Assembly: GCF_001042655.1 (NCBI RefSeq)
Contig: NZ_AP012332.1
Location: 372,001 to 436,000, forward strand
Direction: 5' to 3'
DNA length: 64,000 nt
Source: Gardnerella vaginalis ATCC 14018 = JCM 11026
GTDB taxonomy: Bacteria > Actinomycetota > Actinomycetes > Actinomycetales > Bifidobacteriaceae
Within the stretch, counting starts at the first letter, position 1; the number at the start of each line of letters is the position of its first letter. Shown piece by piece: positions 17,132 to 26,876 of the stretch. Position numbers and translations under genes: made by a program. The notes beneath the pieces are model-generated. The model saw nothing but the letters and a program-made list of their open reading frames with translations, did no database searches and had not been told where the DNA came from.

Positions 17132-18784
17132 ATGTCTATGATTTTCACAATGGTTCGCCTTCGCTGGGCGCTTACTTTTTCTGTTATGCGAAAGTCAATG
17201 TGGCAAAAAATTGGCTTTGGTATAGTCATTGTTTTTGGGCTTGCGATTATATGCGCTCTTGGTTTTGCCGGCTGGCAAACTGGCAAGTACATTGATCCAG
17301 GAATGCTTGCAGACGCTAAAAATTGGCAGGAATTCCAACTTGCTCCAATAATGGTTATGTCGATTGTGTCAATTTTTACGCTGTTTATAAACCTGTTTAT
17401 GTTAGGCAGCGACACAACACTAAAATCGCGCAGTTTTGCGCTTTATGGCATTCCTTACGTAAAGCAGCAAGCTGGCATGCTTCTTGGCTCTCTTTTTGGA
17501 GCATTTTCAATAAGCTGCACAATCGCGCTTGCTTTGTGATCTTTAGCGTACAGAAGCTTTGGAATTGTGCCGGTTTTAGTCAGCGTAATTGCAGCTCCGC
17601 TTTACGTTGCAACAATCGTGTCTTTAAGCAAAATGCTTATTGAACTTTTGGATACTATTTTAATAAACAAGCATTCAAGAAACATTTTCTACTTTGCCAT
17701 TTTTATAGCGTACATGATTTTTGTTGCCACTGTGAATATTGGTAACAAAAATCCAAGCGGAATTGTGCTCGGCTCAAGTTTCTGCGCTGCGTCTGCTTTT
17801 ACGCCGTTAAGTGCGGCTATGGCTTTGCCTCTTGACGCCATTAATGGCAATTGGCTTGCGCTTGTTATTCGCTTCTTTATTTGCGTTGTAACGATTGCTG
17901 TTTGCTTTGCAATATCCGTATTTTGCGCAAAATTAGAGCCGAAGCTACTTCGCGGCGAGCAAAAAACAGTTGTTAAAACTAAAGGAATCGGCTTATTTGC
18001 AGCAGTTCCAGACAACACAGTTGGTGCGATTATTGCGCGAATTATTAGCGTTATGAGAAGAGACATGCGTCAACTGTTTTTGCTTCTTACGCCGCTTTTT
18101 ATGCTGATAGTTGCAGGAGGAACTAGTTTTAATGCTAAAGGATTTGGTTCTATAGCACAGGACATAGGCGTTTCTAGCTGGATGATGTATGCTGCTTTGC
18201 TTATGGGCATGGTTGTTGGAAACAATATTGCATACGATGGCACAGCTTTTACTATGCACGCGATTATTGGAGTAAAAGGCGTGCACGATCGTTTAGCGCA
18301 CGCAATAGTTTGGTCCGTGATTTGCGCTGTGTACTTTGCAATTCTTGGAATAGGGGTTTACGTTTTCCTTTTCTTTGTAGCAAATGTTCAGCAAAATATG
18401 AATGCAGTTATGTTCCAAACTCTTTCTCCAATTGGAGTAGCTTTTGCGACCATAGGCATTGGCTTAATTTCTTCGTGCATTGCAATGTACCCTGTAGCGT
18501 CAATCGAAAAGCCATTTTCTAGGCCGCAAGGAAGTGCTGGCGGGCGAAGTTTTGCAGCTATCGGCTTTATGCTTCTTTCTGTAGTTTGCATGATTCCTTC
18601 GGCTGCGGCTGTGATTGTGTTTTTGCTTCTTGCGCCGCAACTGCTGTGGATTGCATTCATTCTGTTTGTAGTAAACGGATTTGTTGTGTTGGTTGTTGGC
18701 GTAATTATTAGTGGCAAAGTAATGGATAAGCGCATGATTCGTATTGTAGAAAACTTGCGCAGATTTGCCTCGATTACTGCTTGA
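17132..18784 (+). pseudogene. ABC-2 permease interrupted by an in-frame TGA
   Basis: Two open segments, 17132-17536 and 17540-18784, are in the same frame and separated only by TGA at 17537-17539. Read through, they make one protein of about 550 residues with many hydrophobic segments, fitting the permease partner of the ATPase 15 nt upstream. AAGGAGAGCC precedes ATG 17132. The surrounding frame is otherwise clean and continues without any insertion or deletion, so the likely event is one substitution, for example TGG (Trp) to TGA. A GTG at 17567 could restart translation of the C-terminal 405 residues. Alternatives are a sequencing error, strain-specific inactivation, or stop-codon readthrough. 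Function in the intact state is probably export. Confidence 0.8.
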
Positions 18785-18885
18785 GCATTAATGCGCACGC
18801 CTCTATAAAAAACTATATTATGCACACAAACTTACTCTCGGCATATGCAAGTGTATAGTTTGTATAGTTGTAAAGAATTGCAATT

Positions 18886-18927
18886 AACTTAAGTACATAC
18901 ACATACAACTTAAGTACATACACATAG
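18886..18927 (+). repeat. Two tandem copies of a 21-bp repeat before dacB
   Basis: Units 18886-18906 and 18907-18927 are identical except for the last base; the core is AACTTAAGTACATACACATA. They end only 6-12 bp before the dacB start, so copy number could change the leader or promoter. Confidence 0.8.
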
Positions 18928-18932
18928 GCGGC

Positions 18933-20723
18933 GTGCGCATGCAAGACGATGAAGACCTTAAGAATCTAGATAACATAGTCGAGATTCCAGAAGATGCTTT
19001 CACGTCGAAAGAGGCTAGGGAAAAAGCTGGTTTTAAGTCCAGTTTGCAAACAATATCGCAAAAAGCACCCTCGCCAACAGTATCGCAAAAAAAGCAAGCC
19101 GAAACATTGGATGAATCGCCAGCAACCGAACTTAGTGTAGAAAACCACGCCAATGGCTCTAGGCTAAAAAACCGTTTTCTAGTCTGCTTAATATCGGTAA
19201 TTGGCGTAATTTCTTTAATGGGTGGCTATATTCTGTTTGATTGCCAAGATATTTTGCAAAATCGTTTTATTAATCAGTTTGAAATTGCTGCGCGTGATCA
19301 TAAGATTTTTCAAAAGTTAACTAGCCCCAAACCTAAGAGATTAGCTAAATATGCTAGCTTGATTAAGCAGGTGGATAAGAATAAGCCTGTTGACAAGTCA
19401 TCTGCGGAAAAGATTTTGAAGGAATTTTTTGAATATCCAGGTCTTGGTCCTAATGCTTCAGCTGTTATTGCTGATGCAAACGGAAAGATTATAGCTGCTA
19501 AAAATGAAAATCTTGCTTTGCAGCCGGCGTCTACTATGAAAACGCTTACGGCTCTAGCTGCCTCGCATGTTCTAGACATGGGATCGACTCTTTCTACAAC
19601 AGTTTACGCAAACTATGTTGGAAGCTCTAGAAATGCTGATTCTGCTGTATCTGGAGTGAAAAATGGTTTTGCTAGGCTCGTTCTTCATGGCGGCGGCGAT
19701 ATGCTGATGGGTGCTGCAACCAATGATCCAAATCATGTAAATGGTAGAGCTGGTCTTGAAACCCTTGCTAGCAATACTGTGAATTCGCTTAAAAAACAAG
19801 GTGTAAAAGTTGTTGAGCTTGCTGTTGATGATTCCTTGTTTGGAGAGAAACGCTATCCTGATTTGATTCATGAAAATGATGAAGAAGGACGTTTTTATGC
19901 GCCAACATCGTCTTTAGCTGTTGATGAAGGCAGAGATCGTAATTTTGCAGCATGGGTGGCTGCTGGCAATGATGCTGATGACCCAGATGATTATCCACTT
20001 TTAGATCGGCATCCAGCTGTAAGTACGGGATTAATTTTTGCGAATCTACTCAAAAAATTTGGTATTGACGTGAGAACTTGGAGCACTGATTCTGCAAAAA
20101 TTGGCAAAACTTCCAAGATTGATGGATTATCATCCATATATGTTAGCTCTAGAAAACCGATGATTTCCTCTGATTTTAAGCAAATAGCCCGCGTTTCTTC
20201 TGCTCCACTTAACGAAATTATGGCATATATGCTAAGGCATTCGGACAATTCTATTGCGGAAGAATTTGGTCGTCTTACTGCGCTCGCTATGCGTAAAAGT
20301 AATTCTCCAGAAGGTGCCACAGATGCTGTACGCGACGTTTTGCGCGATTTAGGCGTTGATATAAACGGATTACACATGTCTGATTGTTCTGGGCTTTCGC
20401 CTAAATCCGCTGTTCGTGCTGTGACTCTTGTGCAAGTTCAGGCTCAGAATCTTAAAATCGGTAAAGGTGCTGCAGCAGCAGAAGGCTTAGCTTTACCTGG
20501 TGTATGGTGCACTTCGGCACGCCATCGTTTGTCAGATCCTTCGGCAGCTGGCTTGCTGCGTGTTAAAACTGGTTTTCTGGGTGATGTGTCATCTATGGTT
20601 GGCAATGTTTCTAGAAAGTCGGGAGGCGCGCTAACCTTTGCGGTTGTTGTTAATCCTCCTGGAGATGTTAACTACACTTATGTTGGCATTAATAAGATGA
20701 TGGCCGAGCTGACTAATCTTTAG
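18933..20723 (+). CDS. dacB: D-alanyl-D-alanine carboxypeptidase / endopeptidase (PBP4, peptidase S13)
   Basis: Penicillin-binding protein that trims the terminal D-Ala or cleaves cross-links in peptidoglycan. The 596-residue protein has about 80 cytoplasmic polar residues, one membrane helix (FLVCLISVIGVISLMGGYILF, near 83-103), then the S13 domain. The catalytic SxxK is STMK (near 200), the second motif is SDN (near 437) and the third is KTG (near 545). The long cytoplasmic N-tail is unusual beside the signal peptide of E. coli PBP4. GTG 18933 or ATG 18939 may be the start; no strong ribosome site is seen. Next to tilS and hpt, as in Mycobacterium. Element A3 abuts the stop. Confidence 0.93.
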   Translation: MRMQDDEDLKNLDNIVEIPEDAFTSKEAREKAGFKSSLQTISQKAPSPTVSQKKQAETLDESPATELSVENHANGSRLKNRFLVCLISVIGVISLMGGYILFDCQDILQNRFINQFEIAARDHKIFQKLTSPKPKRLAKYASLIKQVDKNKPVDKSSAEKILKEFFEYPGLGPNASAVIADANGKIIAAKNENLALQPASTMKTLTALAASHVLDMGSTLSTTVYANYVGSSRNADSAVSGVKNGFARLVLHGGGDMLMGAATNDPNHVNGRAGLETLASNTVNSLKKQGVKVVELAVDDSLFGEKRYPDLIHENDEEGRFYAPTSSLAVDEGRDRNFAAWVAAGNDADDPDDYPLLDRHPAVSTGLIFANLLKKFGIDVRTWSTDSAKIGKTSKIDGLSSIYVSSRKPMISSDFKQIARVSSAPLNEIMAYMLRHSDNSIAEEFGRLTALAMRKSNSPEGATDAVRDVLRDLGVDINGLHMSDCSGLSPKSAVRAVTLVQVQAQNLKIGKGAAAAEGLALPGVWCTSARHRLSDPSAAGLLRVKTGFLGDVSSMVGNVSRKSGGALTFAVVVNPPGDVNYTYVGINKMMAELTNL

Positions 20724-20867
20724 TGCGCGACGACCTGCCTTTTCGCTTAGAGCGTAGCGCGAAAAGGTAATTCGGAGTGCTGAGCCGCTTAATGCAGAAG
20801 CACTGCTTCTGTGCGGCGAAGACGTTCGCGCGCTGTAACGCGCGAGCGACTTACCGAGAATGTTGTT
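20724..20867 (+). repeat. Interspersed palindromic element A, copy A3
   Basis: Starts immediately after the dacB stop and closely matches A2 over its whole length: the CCTTTTCGC / GCGAAAAGG hairpin, CTGAGCCGCTTA, the GCAGAAGCA / TGCTTCTG hairpin, GCGGCGAAGACG, GCGCGCTGTAACGCGCGAGCG and GAGAATGTTGTT. Confidence 0.85.
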
Positions 20868-20903
20868 CAAAATGGAAAAATCAGCAACAAAATCGGGAAA
20901 TCG

Positions 20904-21995
20904 CTAGCGTTCGCAAATAGTTATAGTCTGTGATTTTCTGCTTGCCGCATATCCGCCAGGAAGCGCTACAGGTTTTTGACCGTGCCAGTTTGTAATTAGC
21001 TCGTCGATTGATTCTATATGATTTGACGAAAAACGTATTCCAGCGGCGGTTAAAGCGCGGGCGATTATTCTGCGTCTTATCGAAGTGTGTTGTTTTGTTA
21101 AAGGTGATATTGCTATTTTTACTTCGTGTGCGCAAGAATCATAATTTTGCTTTAAAATCGTCTCTCTTTCTATTATGTCAACTTGAGAATTAATGTAATC
21201 TAAATCGTCTTGTGCAAATTTGGCACCTTTGGCAAGTAGTAAAGTCATATCTGTAGCAAAAAACCGTGAAATATAAGGCATTAGAGTATGTCTTATTCTT
21301 GAGCGAAGAGGGTATGACTTTGGTAGTTCAACATCGCTTGGTGTTAAATCGCCGTTTGTTGGATCATCCCACCACTCAATGCCCAAATCTTTGCAAATAT
21401 TGGTTGTTTCAAGCCTTCTAAGGTTAATTAGCGGTCTAGCAAAACGTATTCCACTTCGAACCGTAATATTTTTCATTCCAGCTACAGCCTCAAGACCTGC
21501 AGAGTCTCGTAAACCTATAATCACTGTTTCTGCTTGGTCGTCAGCCGTGTGCGCTAAAAGAACTGCGGATGCACCCAAATCCTTAGCCGCGTTAATAATA
21601 GCAGCGTATCTAGCGTCTCTTGCTGCAGATTCTTCTCCTTTTTCGCCATCTTTAACTTGCACGGACTCAACGAATATAAGTGATTTGTCTACTCCTAAAC
21701 TTGCAACAGTATTAGCAGCGTTTTGTGCAACTTTTGCGGATCCTTCTTGCATGTTGTGGTTCACTATAATCGCTGCACATCGAATACCTCTGCTTGCGCA
21801 CACTTTGACTGCCAGTGCTGTTAATGCTAGCGAATCGCGTCCTCCAGAGCATGCTACCAGCACGATTGGTGCGTTTGGTAAAGCCAAATGTTGCCCGTGC
21901 TGCAAGAATTGTGGACCTTGCACTTCTAGCCCAAGATTATCGAAGCAGCGTTTTACTTCGCCAATTCCTTTACGCCAACTAGGTGAGTAAACCAT
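20904..21995 (-). CDS. tilS: tRNA(Ile)-lysidine synthetase
   Basis: Modifies C34 of the minor tRNA-Ile (CAU) to lysidine, so it reads AUA rather than AUG. The 363-residue protein has the PP-loop ATP pyrophosphatase motif CSGGRDSLAL (near residue 53), then LAHTADDQAET and a C-terminal segment with PSDVELPKSYPLRSRIRH. The order tilS-hpt-ftsH is classical, but here tilS points away from hpt, sharing a 69-bp promoter region. On the minus strand, TAGACT sits 6 nt before the ATG with no ribosome site, suggesting a leaderless mRNA. Confidence 0.95.
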   Translation of the reverse strand: MVYSPSWRKGIGEVKRCFDNLGLEVQGPQFLQHGQHLALPNAPIVLVACSGGRDSLALTALAVKVCASRGIRCAAIIVNHNMQEGSAKVAQNAANTVASLGVDKSLIFVESVQVKDGEKGEESAARDARYAAIINAAKDLGASAVLLAHTADDQAETVIIGLRDSAGLEAVAGMKNITVRSGIRFARPLINLRRLETTNICKDLGIEWWDDPTNGDLTPSDVELPKSYPLRSRIRHTLMPYISRFFATDMTLLLAKGAKFAQDDLDYINSQVDIIERETILKQNYDSCAHEVKIAISPLTKQHTSIRRRIIARALTAAGIRFSSNHIESIDELITNWHGQKPVALPGGYAASRKSQTITICER

Positions 21996-22064
21996 GCTTA
22001 TAGTCTAAATCATAATGCGTAAGTTGTAACACGTCCGTCATTCGTTTATGCAATCATAGTTAGC

Positions 22065-22619
22065 ATGCAGATTGCTGATATAAGAGATGATATTGATTAC
22101 GAATTGATCAGTCACGAAGAACTTATGAAGCGTATTCGTGAGGTTGCGGCTCAAGTTAGTAAAGACTACGAGAACCGCGATATTTTGCTTGTTGCAGCGC
22201 TTAAGGGTGCTGTTAACACGCTTGCTGTTTTCTCGCAGGAGCTTAGTCTTAACGCGCCGATGGACTTTATGAGTCTTTCCAGTTATGGCAGTGGCACTAA
22301 AAGCAGTGGTCAGATTACGGTTCGCGAGGACTTAACTACAGATGTTCGCGGACGAAACGTGCTTATTGTTGAAGATATTGTTGATTCTGGCAAGACTTTG
22401 GATTGGCTCGTTAAAGAGCTTAAGAGCAGAGGCGCTGCGAGTGTGAAGGTGTTTGCGCTTCTAACTAAACCTGCTCGTCGCGAAGTTGAAGTTGATATTA
22501 CTTACGTTGGATTCGAGATTCCAGATGCTTTTGTAGTTGGTTTTGGAATGGATTACGACGAAAAGTATAGGAATCTTGATTCTATCGCGGTTCTTAAGCC
22601 ATCTGTGTATGAATCTTAA
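22065..22619 (+). CDS. hpt: Hypoxanthine phosphoribosyltransferase
   Basis: Salvages hypoxanthine and guanine to IMP and GMP using PRPP. The 184-residue protein has the PRPP-binding signature VLIVEDIVDSGKTL (near residue 105), the flexible-loop SLSSYGSGTKSSG and the C-terminal base-binding VGFGMDYDEKYRNL. Full length for the family. No clear ribosome binding site precedes ATG 22065. Divergent from tilS; ftsH follows 191 bp downstream. Confidence 0.96.
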   Translation: MQIADIRDDIDYELISHEELMKRIREVAAQVSKDYENRDILLVAALKGAVNTLAVFSQELSLNAPMDFMSLSSYGSGTKSSGQITVREDLTTDVRGRNVLIVEDIVDSGKTLDWLVKELKSRGAASVKVFALLTKPARREVEVDITYVGFEIPDAFVVGFGMDYDEKYRNLDSIAVLKPSVYES

Positions 22620-22810
22620 GTATTCTTTATTGATTTTGAGTAGTAATCTTAAGAAACTTTGGTTAGTCTTAAAAAATCTTGATTAATTTTAGGTAATCTT
22701 GAATAATTAAGTACTGGATAATAGAAACCAAATAGTAGGATTTAATCCTAGTTTTAAGCATATTTCTATGTAAGGAGCCTTCAGAAGGATCCTGAAAGGA
22801 GCCTGATTAT

Positions 22811-25066
22811 ATGGGCGCTTCTCCAATGTCGCCTCGCGGACCTATGGGTGGACCTATGAAAAGTCCTTTGGGAGGTAACGGGAATAATCCGTTCCTTCCG
22901 CCTAATTTTGGAAAAAATCCAGATAGGAATAGTGGGAATAATAAGAACAATAAAAACAAGAACGGCAATAAGAATCAGAATGGTAATGATTCGCAGAATG
23001 ATAATAATCCTGATTCTCGTCGTAAGTTCTTTAAATCTCCTTGGACTTGGATTGTTCTTCTTGTGATATTGTCTGTAGCAGGATTCCAGATGTTTGTGCA
23101 TAACGGTACACAGACAATTGATACGCAAGATGGCTTGGAGTTGCTTCATAAGCGTAGTGCAAATTATGTGGAGGTTATTGACAACAAACAGCTTGTAAAG
23201 CTTACGCTTGACAAGAAGTATGTTAAGCTCGATAAGCGCGATAAGCAGAAGCACGATTATGGAAAAGACGTGCAATTCTACTATACGATTGCTCAGAGTA
23301 AGACTGTTGTTCAGGATATCGAAAAAGCTAAGCCAGTTAATGGTTGGACTGTTAGCATGCAGTCTTCTAGCATAATTTCTTATCTGATCACATCTATGCT
23401 GCCGATTTTGATTCTGCTTGGGCTTGTTTGGTTCATGTTTGGCAGAATGGCAAGCGCTGGCGGCGGAATGCTTGGAATGGGTGGCGGCCGTGGTCGCGGA
23501 AAGCTTTTGGAAGGTCAAACACCTAAGACTAAGTTTGCGGATGTTGCAGGTGAACAGTCTGCTGTAGAAGAAGTTGAGGAAATTAAGGAATTTCTTAAGG
23601 ATCCTTCTCGCTACAAGGCTTTGGGCGCGCGTATTCCGCGCGGTGTGCTGCTTTATGGTCCTCCAGGAACTGGTAAGACTCTTCTTGCGCGTGCTATTGC
23701 AGGCGAAGCTGGTGTGCCGTTCTATGCTATGGCTGGTTCGGACTTTGTTGAGATGTTTGTTGGTCTTGGTGCTTCTCGTGTGCGCGAGCTGTTTGATGAG
23801 GCTAAGAAGAACGCTCCAGCAATCATCTTTATTGATGAGATTGATGCAGTTGGACGACGCCGCGGTAGCGGTATGACTGGCGGTCACGATGAGCGCGAGC
23901 AAACGCTTAATCAGCTGCTTGTAGAGATGGACGGCTTCGATAACGACACTAATTTGATTATTATCGCTGCTACGAACCGCCCAGATGTGCTTGATTCTGC
24001 GCTTTTGCGACCAGGACGATTTGATCGTCAGGTTGCTGTGGAAGCTCCAGATTTGGAAGGTCGCGAGGCGATTCTTAAGGTTCACGCTAAAGGCAAGCCT
24101 TTTGTTCCAGACGTTGATCTTCATATGGTTGCTGTTCGAACTCCTGGTTTTACGGGCGCGGATTTGGCTAATGTGCTTAATGAGGCGGCTTTGCTTTGCG
24201 CTCGTTCTGGCGCTCAGCTTATTGACAATCGCGCTATTGACGAGGCGATTGATCGCGTTCAGGCTGGTCCTAGAAAGAAGTCTAAGGGCATGGCTTTGGA
24301 TGAGTTGCGTAACACTGCGTATCACGAAGGTGGTCACGCGCTCGTTGCTGCTGCCTTGCATCATACGGATCCTGTTACTAAGGTTACGATTTTGCCTCGT
24401 GGACGCGCTCTTGGATACACGGCTGTTATGCCAACTAGCGACCGCTATTCTCAGTCTCGAAATCAGTTGCTTGATCAAATGGCGTATGCTATGGGCGGCC
24501 GTACTGCGGAAGAGGTTGTGTTCCACGATCCAACTACTGGCGCTTCTAACGATATTGAAAAAGCTACAGCAATCGCTCGTAAGATGGTTGTTGAATATGG
24601 TTTCTCCTCTAAGCTTGGTGCCGTAAAGTGGATGGATGCTGATCAGGATTCTTCTGGTTCTTTGGATTCTTTGCAATCGCGTAAGTTCTCTAATAAAACT
24701 GCCGAAGTGATTGATGAAGAAGTTCACAAGTTGATTGAAACGGCTCACACTGAGGCGTGGGAGATTATTAATAATAATCGTGATGTTTTGGATGAGTTGG
24801 TTCGTCAGCTTCTTGTTAAGGAAACGCTTAACGAGAAAGAGCTTGAGCAAATCTTCTCTAAGATTCGTAAGGCTCCGGAGCGCGATTTGTGGCTTTCTAA
24901 TTCGGATCGTCCAGATTCGCCTCTTCCTCCTGTAGAGATTCCAGAAAGCTTGAAGCGAAATATTGGTGTTATTAAGGATGATGCCTCTGAGGGTGATTCT
25001 TCTAAGGATAATACTGAGGATAAGTCGCCAGCTGATTCTACAGATGAAAATAAAAGTCTAAAATAA
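22811..25066 (+). CDS. ftsH: ATP-dependent zinc metalloprotease FtsH
   Basis: Membrane-anchored AAA+ protease degrading misfolded membrane proteins and regulators. The 751-residue protein begins with about 75 Gly/Pro/Asn-rich residues, then a membrane helix (near 77-95), a short extracytoplasmic domain, a second helix (near 195-215), the AAA module with Walker A GPPGTGKT (283-290), Walker [12 protein letters not shown], the SRH arginine region (RPGRFDRQ), and the zinc protease site HEGGH (505-509). The tail is acidic and disordered. The N-terminal Gly/Asn extension is longer than in E. coli. AAAGGAGCC lies upstream of ATG 22811; a similar AAGGAGCC lies 27 bp before that. Confidence 0.97.
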   Translation: MGASPMSPRGPMGGPMKSPLGGNGNNPFLPPNFGKNPDRNSGNNKNNKNKNGNKNQNGNDSQNDNNPDSRRKFFKSPWTWIVLLVILSVAGFQMFVHNGTQTIDTQDGLELLHKRSANYVEVIDNKQLVKLTLDKKYVKLDKRDKQKHDYGKDVQFYYTIAQSKTVVQDIEKAKPVNGWTVSMQSSSIISYLITSMLPILILLGLVWFMFGRMASAGGGMLGMGGGRGRGKLLEGQTPKTKFADVAGEQSAVEEVEEIKEFLKDPSRYKALGARIPRGVLLYGPPGTGKTLLARAIAGEAGVPFYAMAGSDFVEMFVGLGASRVRELFDEAKKNAPAIIFIDEIDAVGRRRGSGMTGGHDEREQTLNQLLVEMDGFDNDTNLIIIAATNRPDVLDSALLRPGRFDRQVAVEAPDLEGREAILKVHAKGKPFVPDVDLHMVAVRTPGFTGADLANVLNEAALLCARSGAQLIDNRAIDEAIDRVQAGPRKKSKGMALDELRNTAYHEGGHALVAAALHHTDPVTKVTILPRGRALGYTAVMPTSDRYSQSRNQLLDQMAYAMGGRTAEEVVFHDPTTGASNDIEKATAIARKMVVEYGFSSKLGAVKWMDADQDSSGSLDSLQSRKFSNKTAEVIDEEVHKLIETAHTEAWEIINNNRDVLDELVRQLLVKETLNEKELEQIFSKIRKAPERDLWLSNSDRPDSPLPPVEIPESLKRNIGVIKDDASEGDSSKDNTEDKSPADSTDENKSLK

Positions 25067-25097
25067 TAATTTAATTTAAATAATAATTTAATTTAAC
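25064..25097 (+). repeat. Two tandem copies of a 17-bp AT-rich repeat after ftsH
   Basis: TAATAATTTAATTTAA followed by A or C, at 25064-25080 and 25081-25097, beginning at the ftsH stop codon. Confidence 0.7.
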
Positions 25098-25102
25098 AAT
25101 TT

Positions 25103-25150
25103 TACGCGCGGTGTTTAGCGATTATGCAAAGCACCGCGCGTATAATATTT
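25103..25150 (+). terminator. GC-rich hairpin between ftsH and the FolB/FolK-like gene
   Basis: A perfect 11-bp stem, TACGCGCGGTG (25103-25113) with CACCGCGCGTA (25132-25142), then TATTTTTG. It may end the ftsH transcript. The overlapping TATAAT (25141-25146) could be a -10 element of the next gene, 18 nt before its ATG. Confidence 0.55.
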
Positions 25151-25163
25151 TTGGGAGGCGATT

Positions 25164-26225
25164 ATGGACACAATTAAGTTAAGTGGTATTAAACCGAGTG
25201 ATACTGATGCTTTTATTGGCTTATATACTCGCCTTAGTGTTGACGCTGTTTTGAGTTTAGATTTGAGGGCAGCGGTTGCTGGCGACTCTACCCAAACGGT
25301 TGATATTGCCCAGATTTCTAAAAGGCTTAGCCGCGTTTTGGACTCGTGTGTTCAAGATGATGATATTGCTAAGAATTCTTCGATCTGTTTGGAGCTTACG
25401 GCTGGAAGGCTACTAGATTCAGCTATGAAATCTTGGCTTGTTAAACAGGCAGAGATTACTGTTAATGCGCAGTTTAAAGCTGATTTTAACGATGCTTCTT
25501 ATGATTTACCTAATGCAGATGGCGTGTCTATTACGATTCGTAGGGTTGCAGACGATGTGGAAACATCGCAGATTTTTGGATTGGCGAATCCTACGGACGC
25601 GTCGCTTTTTGCGGCTGAGCAGAAGGAAAAATTACAAGATGAGACTTCGAGAGATGAGTCTAAAGATAAGTCGCAAGCAACCAGCGATTCTAATTCTTCT
25701 TTAGATTCTGTCTATAGCCAATCTTGCTATAATCCAATTATCACAACTGCAGTAGTGTCAATGCAGGGAGAAAAATCAGAGTCAACAAAATTCGCCATGC
25801 TAGATATAATCACGAGTTTGGAGCAATCGAAAGAACCTATTTCAACTCAATTAGACGGCGTTTCGGCGTTATATCAGGTAAGCTCTGATAAAGGCGAAGA
25901 ATATTCTGCAATAATAGTGGTATCTAGTACAATGGTAGAAGATGATCTAGCGCTTAAGATCAAAGAAATGCAAATTTCTCAAGAACAAAATTTGCGATTG
26001 AGAATTTTAGGCACGAGGCAATACGGATCTGATAGTTCAAACACAAAGACTATGGATTCAGATAGGCTTGATTCACAGCTAAATGCTGCACAATTGGAGC
26101 CATGGATGCAAATTGAGCCAGATGCTTCAATTGACGGAGAACCACTTGCGTACAAACTTGCGTTTGCACCAGATGCAGCGCGAGTCGGTATTTATTCAGA
26201 ACGTTGGATTATGGGAGAGTGTTGA
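25164..26225 (+). CDS. Degenerate FolB-FolK (dihydroneopterin aldolase / HPPK) fusion-like protein
   Basis: A 353-residue protein whose order and spacing match a FolB-FolK fusion, although key residues are gone. Residues 1-128 resemble FolB (MDTIKLSGI at the start, then DLRAAVAGDSTQTVDIAQISKRL and VSITIRR), but the catalytic Glu after the first strand and the Tyr after TVD (Ile here) are missing. Residues about 185-353 resemble HPPK: an AVVSMQGE start, and LEPWMQIEPDASIDGEPLAYKLA near the end. The HPPK metal motif RTLDLDLL is replaced by LGTRQYGSDSS. A Ser/Lys/Asp-rich linker joins the halves. Position between ftsH and the DUF3180 gene supports the homology. GGGAGGCG precedes the ATG. Probably non-catalytic; still an intact frame. 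Confidence 0.6.
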   Translation: MDTIKLSGIKPSDTDAFIGLYTRLSVDAVLSLDLRAAVAGDSTQTVDIAQISKRLSRVLDSCVQDDDIAKNSSICLELTAGRLLDSAMKSWLVKQAEITVNAQFKADFNDASYDLPNADGVSITIRRVADDVETSQIFGLANPTDASLFAAEQKEKLQDETSRDESKDKSQATSDSNSSLDSVYSQSCYNPIITTAVVSMQGEKSESTKFAMLDIITSLEQSKEPISTQLDGVSALYQVSSDKGEEYSAIIVVSSTMVEDDLALKIKEMQISQEQNLRLRILGTRQYGSDSSNTKTMDSDRLDSQLNAAQLEPWMQIEPDASIDGEPLAYKLAFAPDAARVGIYSERWIMGEC

Positions 26226-26734
26226 TGAAAGCTTACCGCACGCCTTGGTGGTACTTTGTACTCGGGGTGCTATTTGGATTTGTATTCGGCGCATTCCTGG
26301 TGTCTATTACGGAATCAAGCGCAATATCGCTTTCTGGTGCGCCGTGGGTTGTTCTTGCGTTTATGACAATTGGTGGAATAGTTACCTTTATTCTTACTTG
26401 GCAGACGCATCAGTATGTTACTGCAAAGCCAGAGGAGCATAAGCATTTAAATATGCAGCTTGCTGTTGCAGCTCTTATGCTTGCAAAAGCGCTTGGAATG
26501 GCTGGAGCGATTCTAACTGGCTGGTATGCTGGGCAACTATTCATGTGTTGGCCGCATGCAAATATTCCGCTCTATTCCAACATTATTCGTGAATGCATTA
26601 TAGCTGGAATAGTATGTCTTGTAGACATGATTATTGGTATTGTGGGTGAGTGGATGTGCCAACTTCCTCCAGAAGATGGTGCGGATGCATCAAGTGGTAC
26701 TTCCGACAGGGCACAGTCAGCTGCTGCGATTTAA
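26225..26734 (+). CDS. DUF3180 family membrane protein
   Basis: A 169-residue protein with four hydrophobic segments (near residues 8-28, 38-58, 80-105 and 125-148) and a short polar C-tail. It matches the actinobacterial DUF3180 family, which sits just after folK (Rv3605c in M. tuberculosis). The function is unknown. The start at 26225 overlaps the upstream stop as TGATG, and GGGAGAG lies 5 nt upstream; an in-frame ATG at 26204 is less likely. Translationally coupled to the FolB-FolK-like gene. Confidence 0.85.
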   Translation: MKAYRTPWWYFVLGVLFGFVFGAFLVSITESSAISLSGAPWVVLAFMTIGGIVTFILTWQTHQYVTAKPEEHKHLNMQLAVAALMLAKALGMAGAILTGWYAGQLFMCWPHANIPLYSNIIRECIIAGIVCLVDMIIGIVGEWMCQLPPEDGADASSGTSDRAQSAAAI

Positions 26735-26876
26735 AATTATTTAAAATATAAAATTTAAAAATATAAGTATAAAACCGAAATACAAAACATAAACACAAAC
26801 CTAAAATTTAAAAATCTGCTGTAATAATTTAATTTTAATTCAATTTAAATTCAATTTTTAAGGATGGTATATTACT

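Noticed and set aside
18886..18927. CRISPR array
   Set aside because: Only two directly adjoining copies with no spacers. No Cas genes or spaced repeats were seen anywhere in the window.
22781..24850. A 689-codon open frame on the minus strand opposite ftsH
   Set aside because: The plus-strand frame is an unmistakable FtsH with all motifs. The antisense product is Arg/Ser/Leu/Ile-rich with no domain and arises from codon bias.
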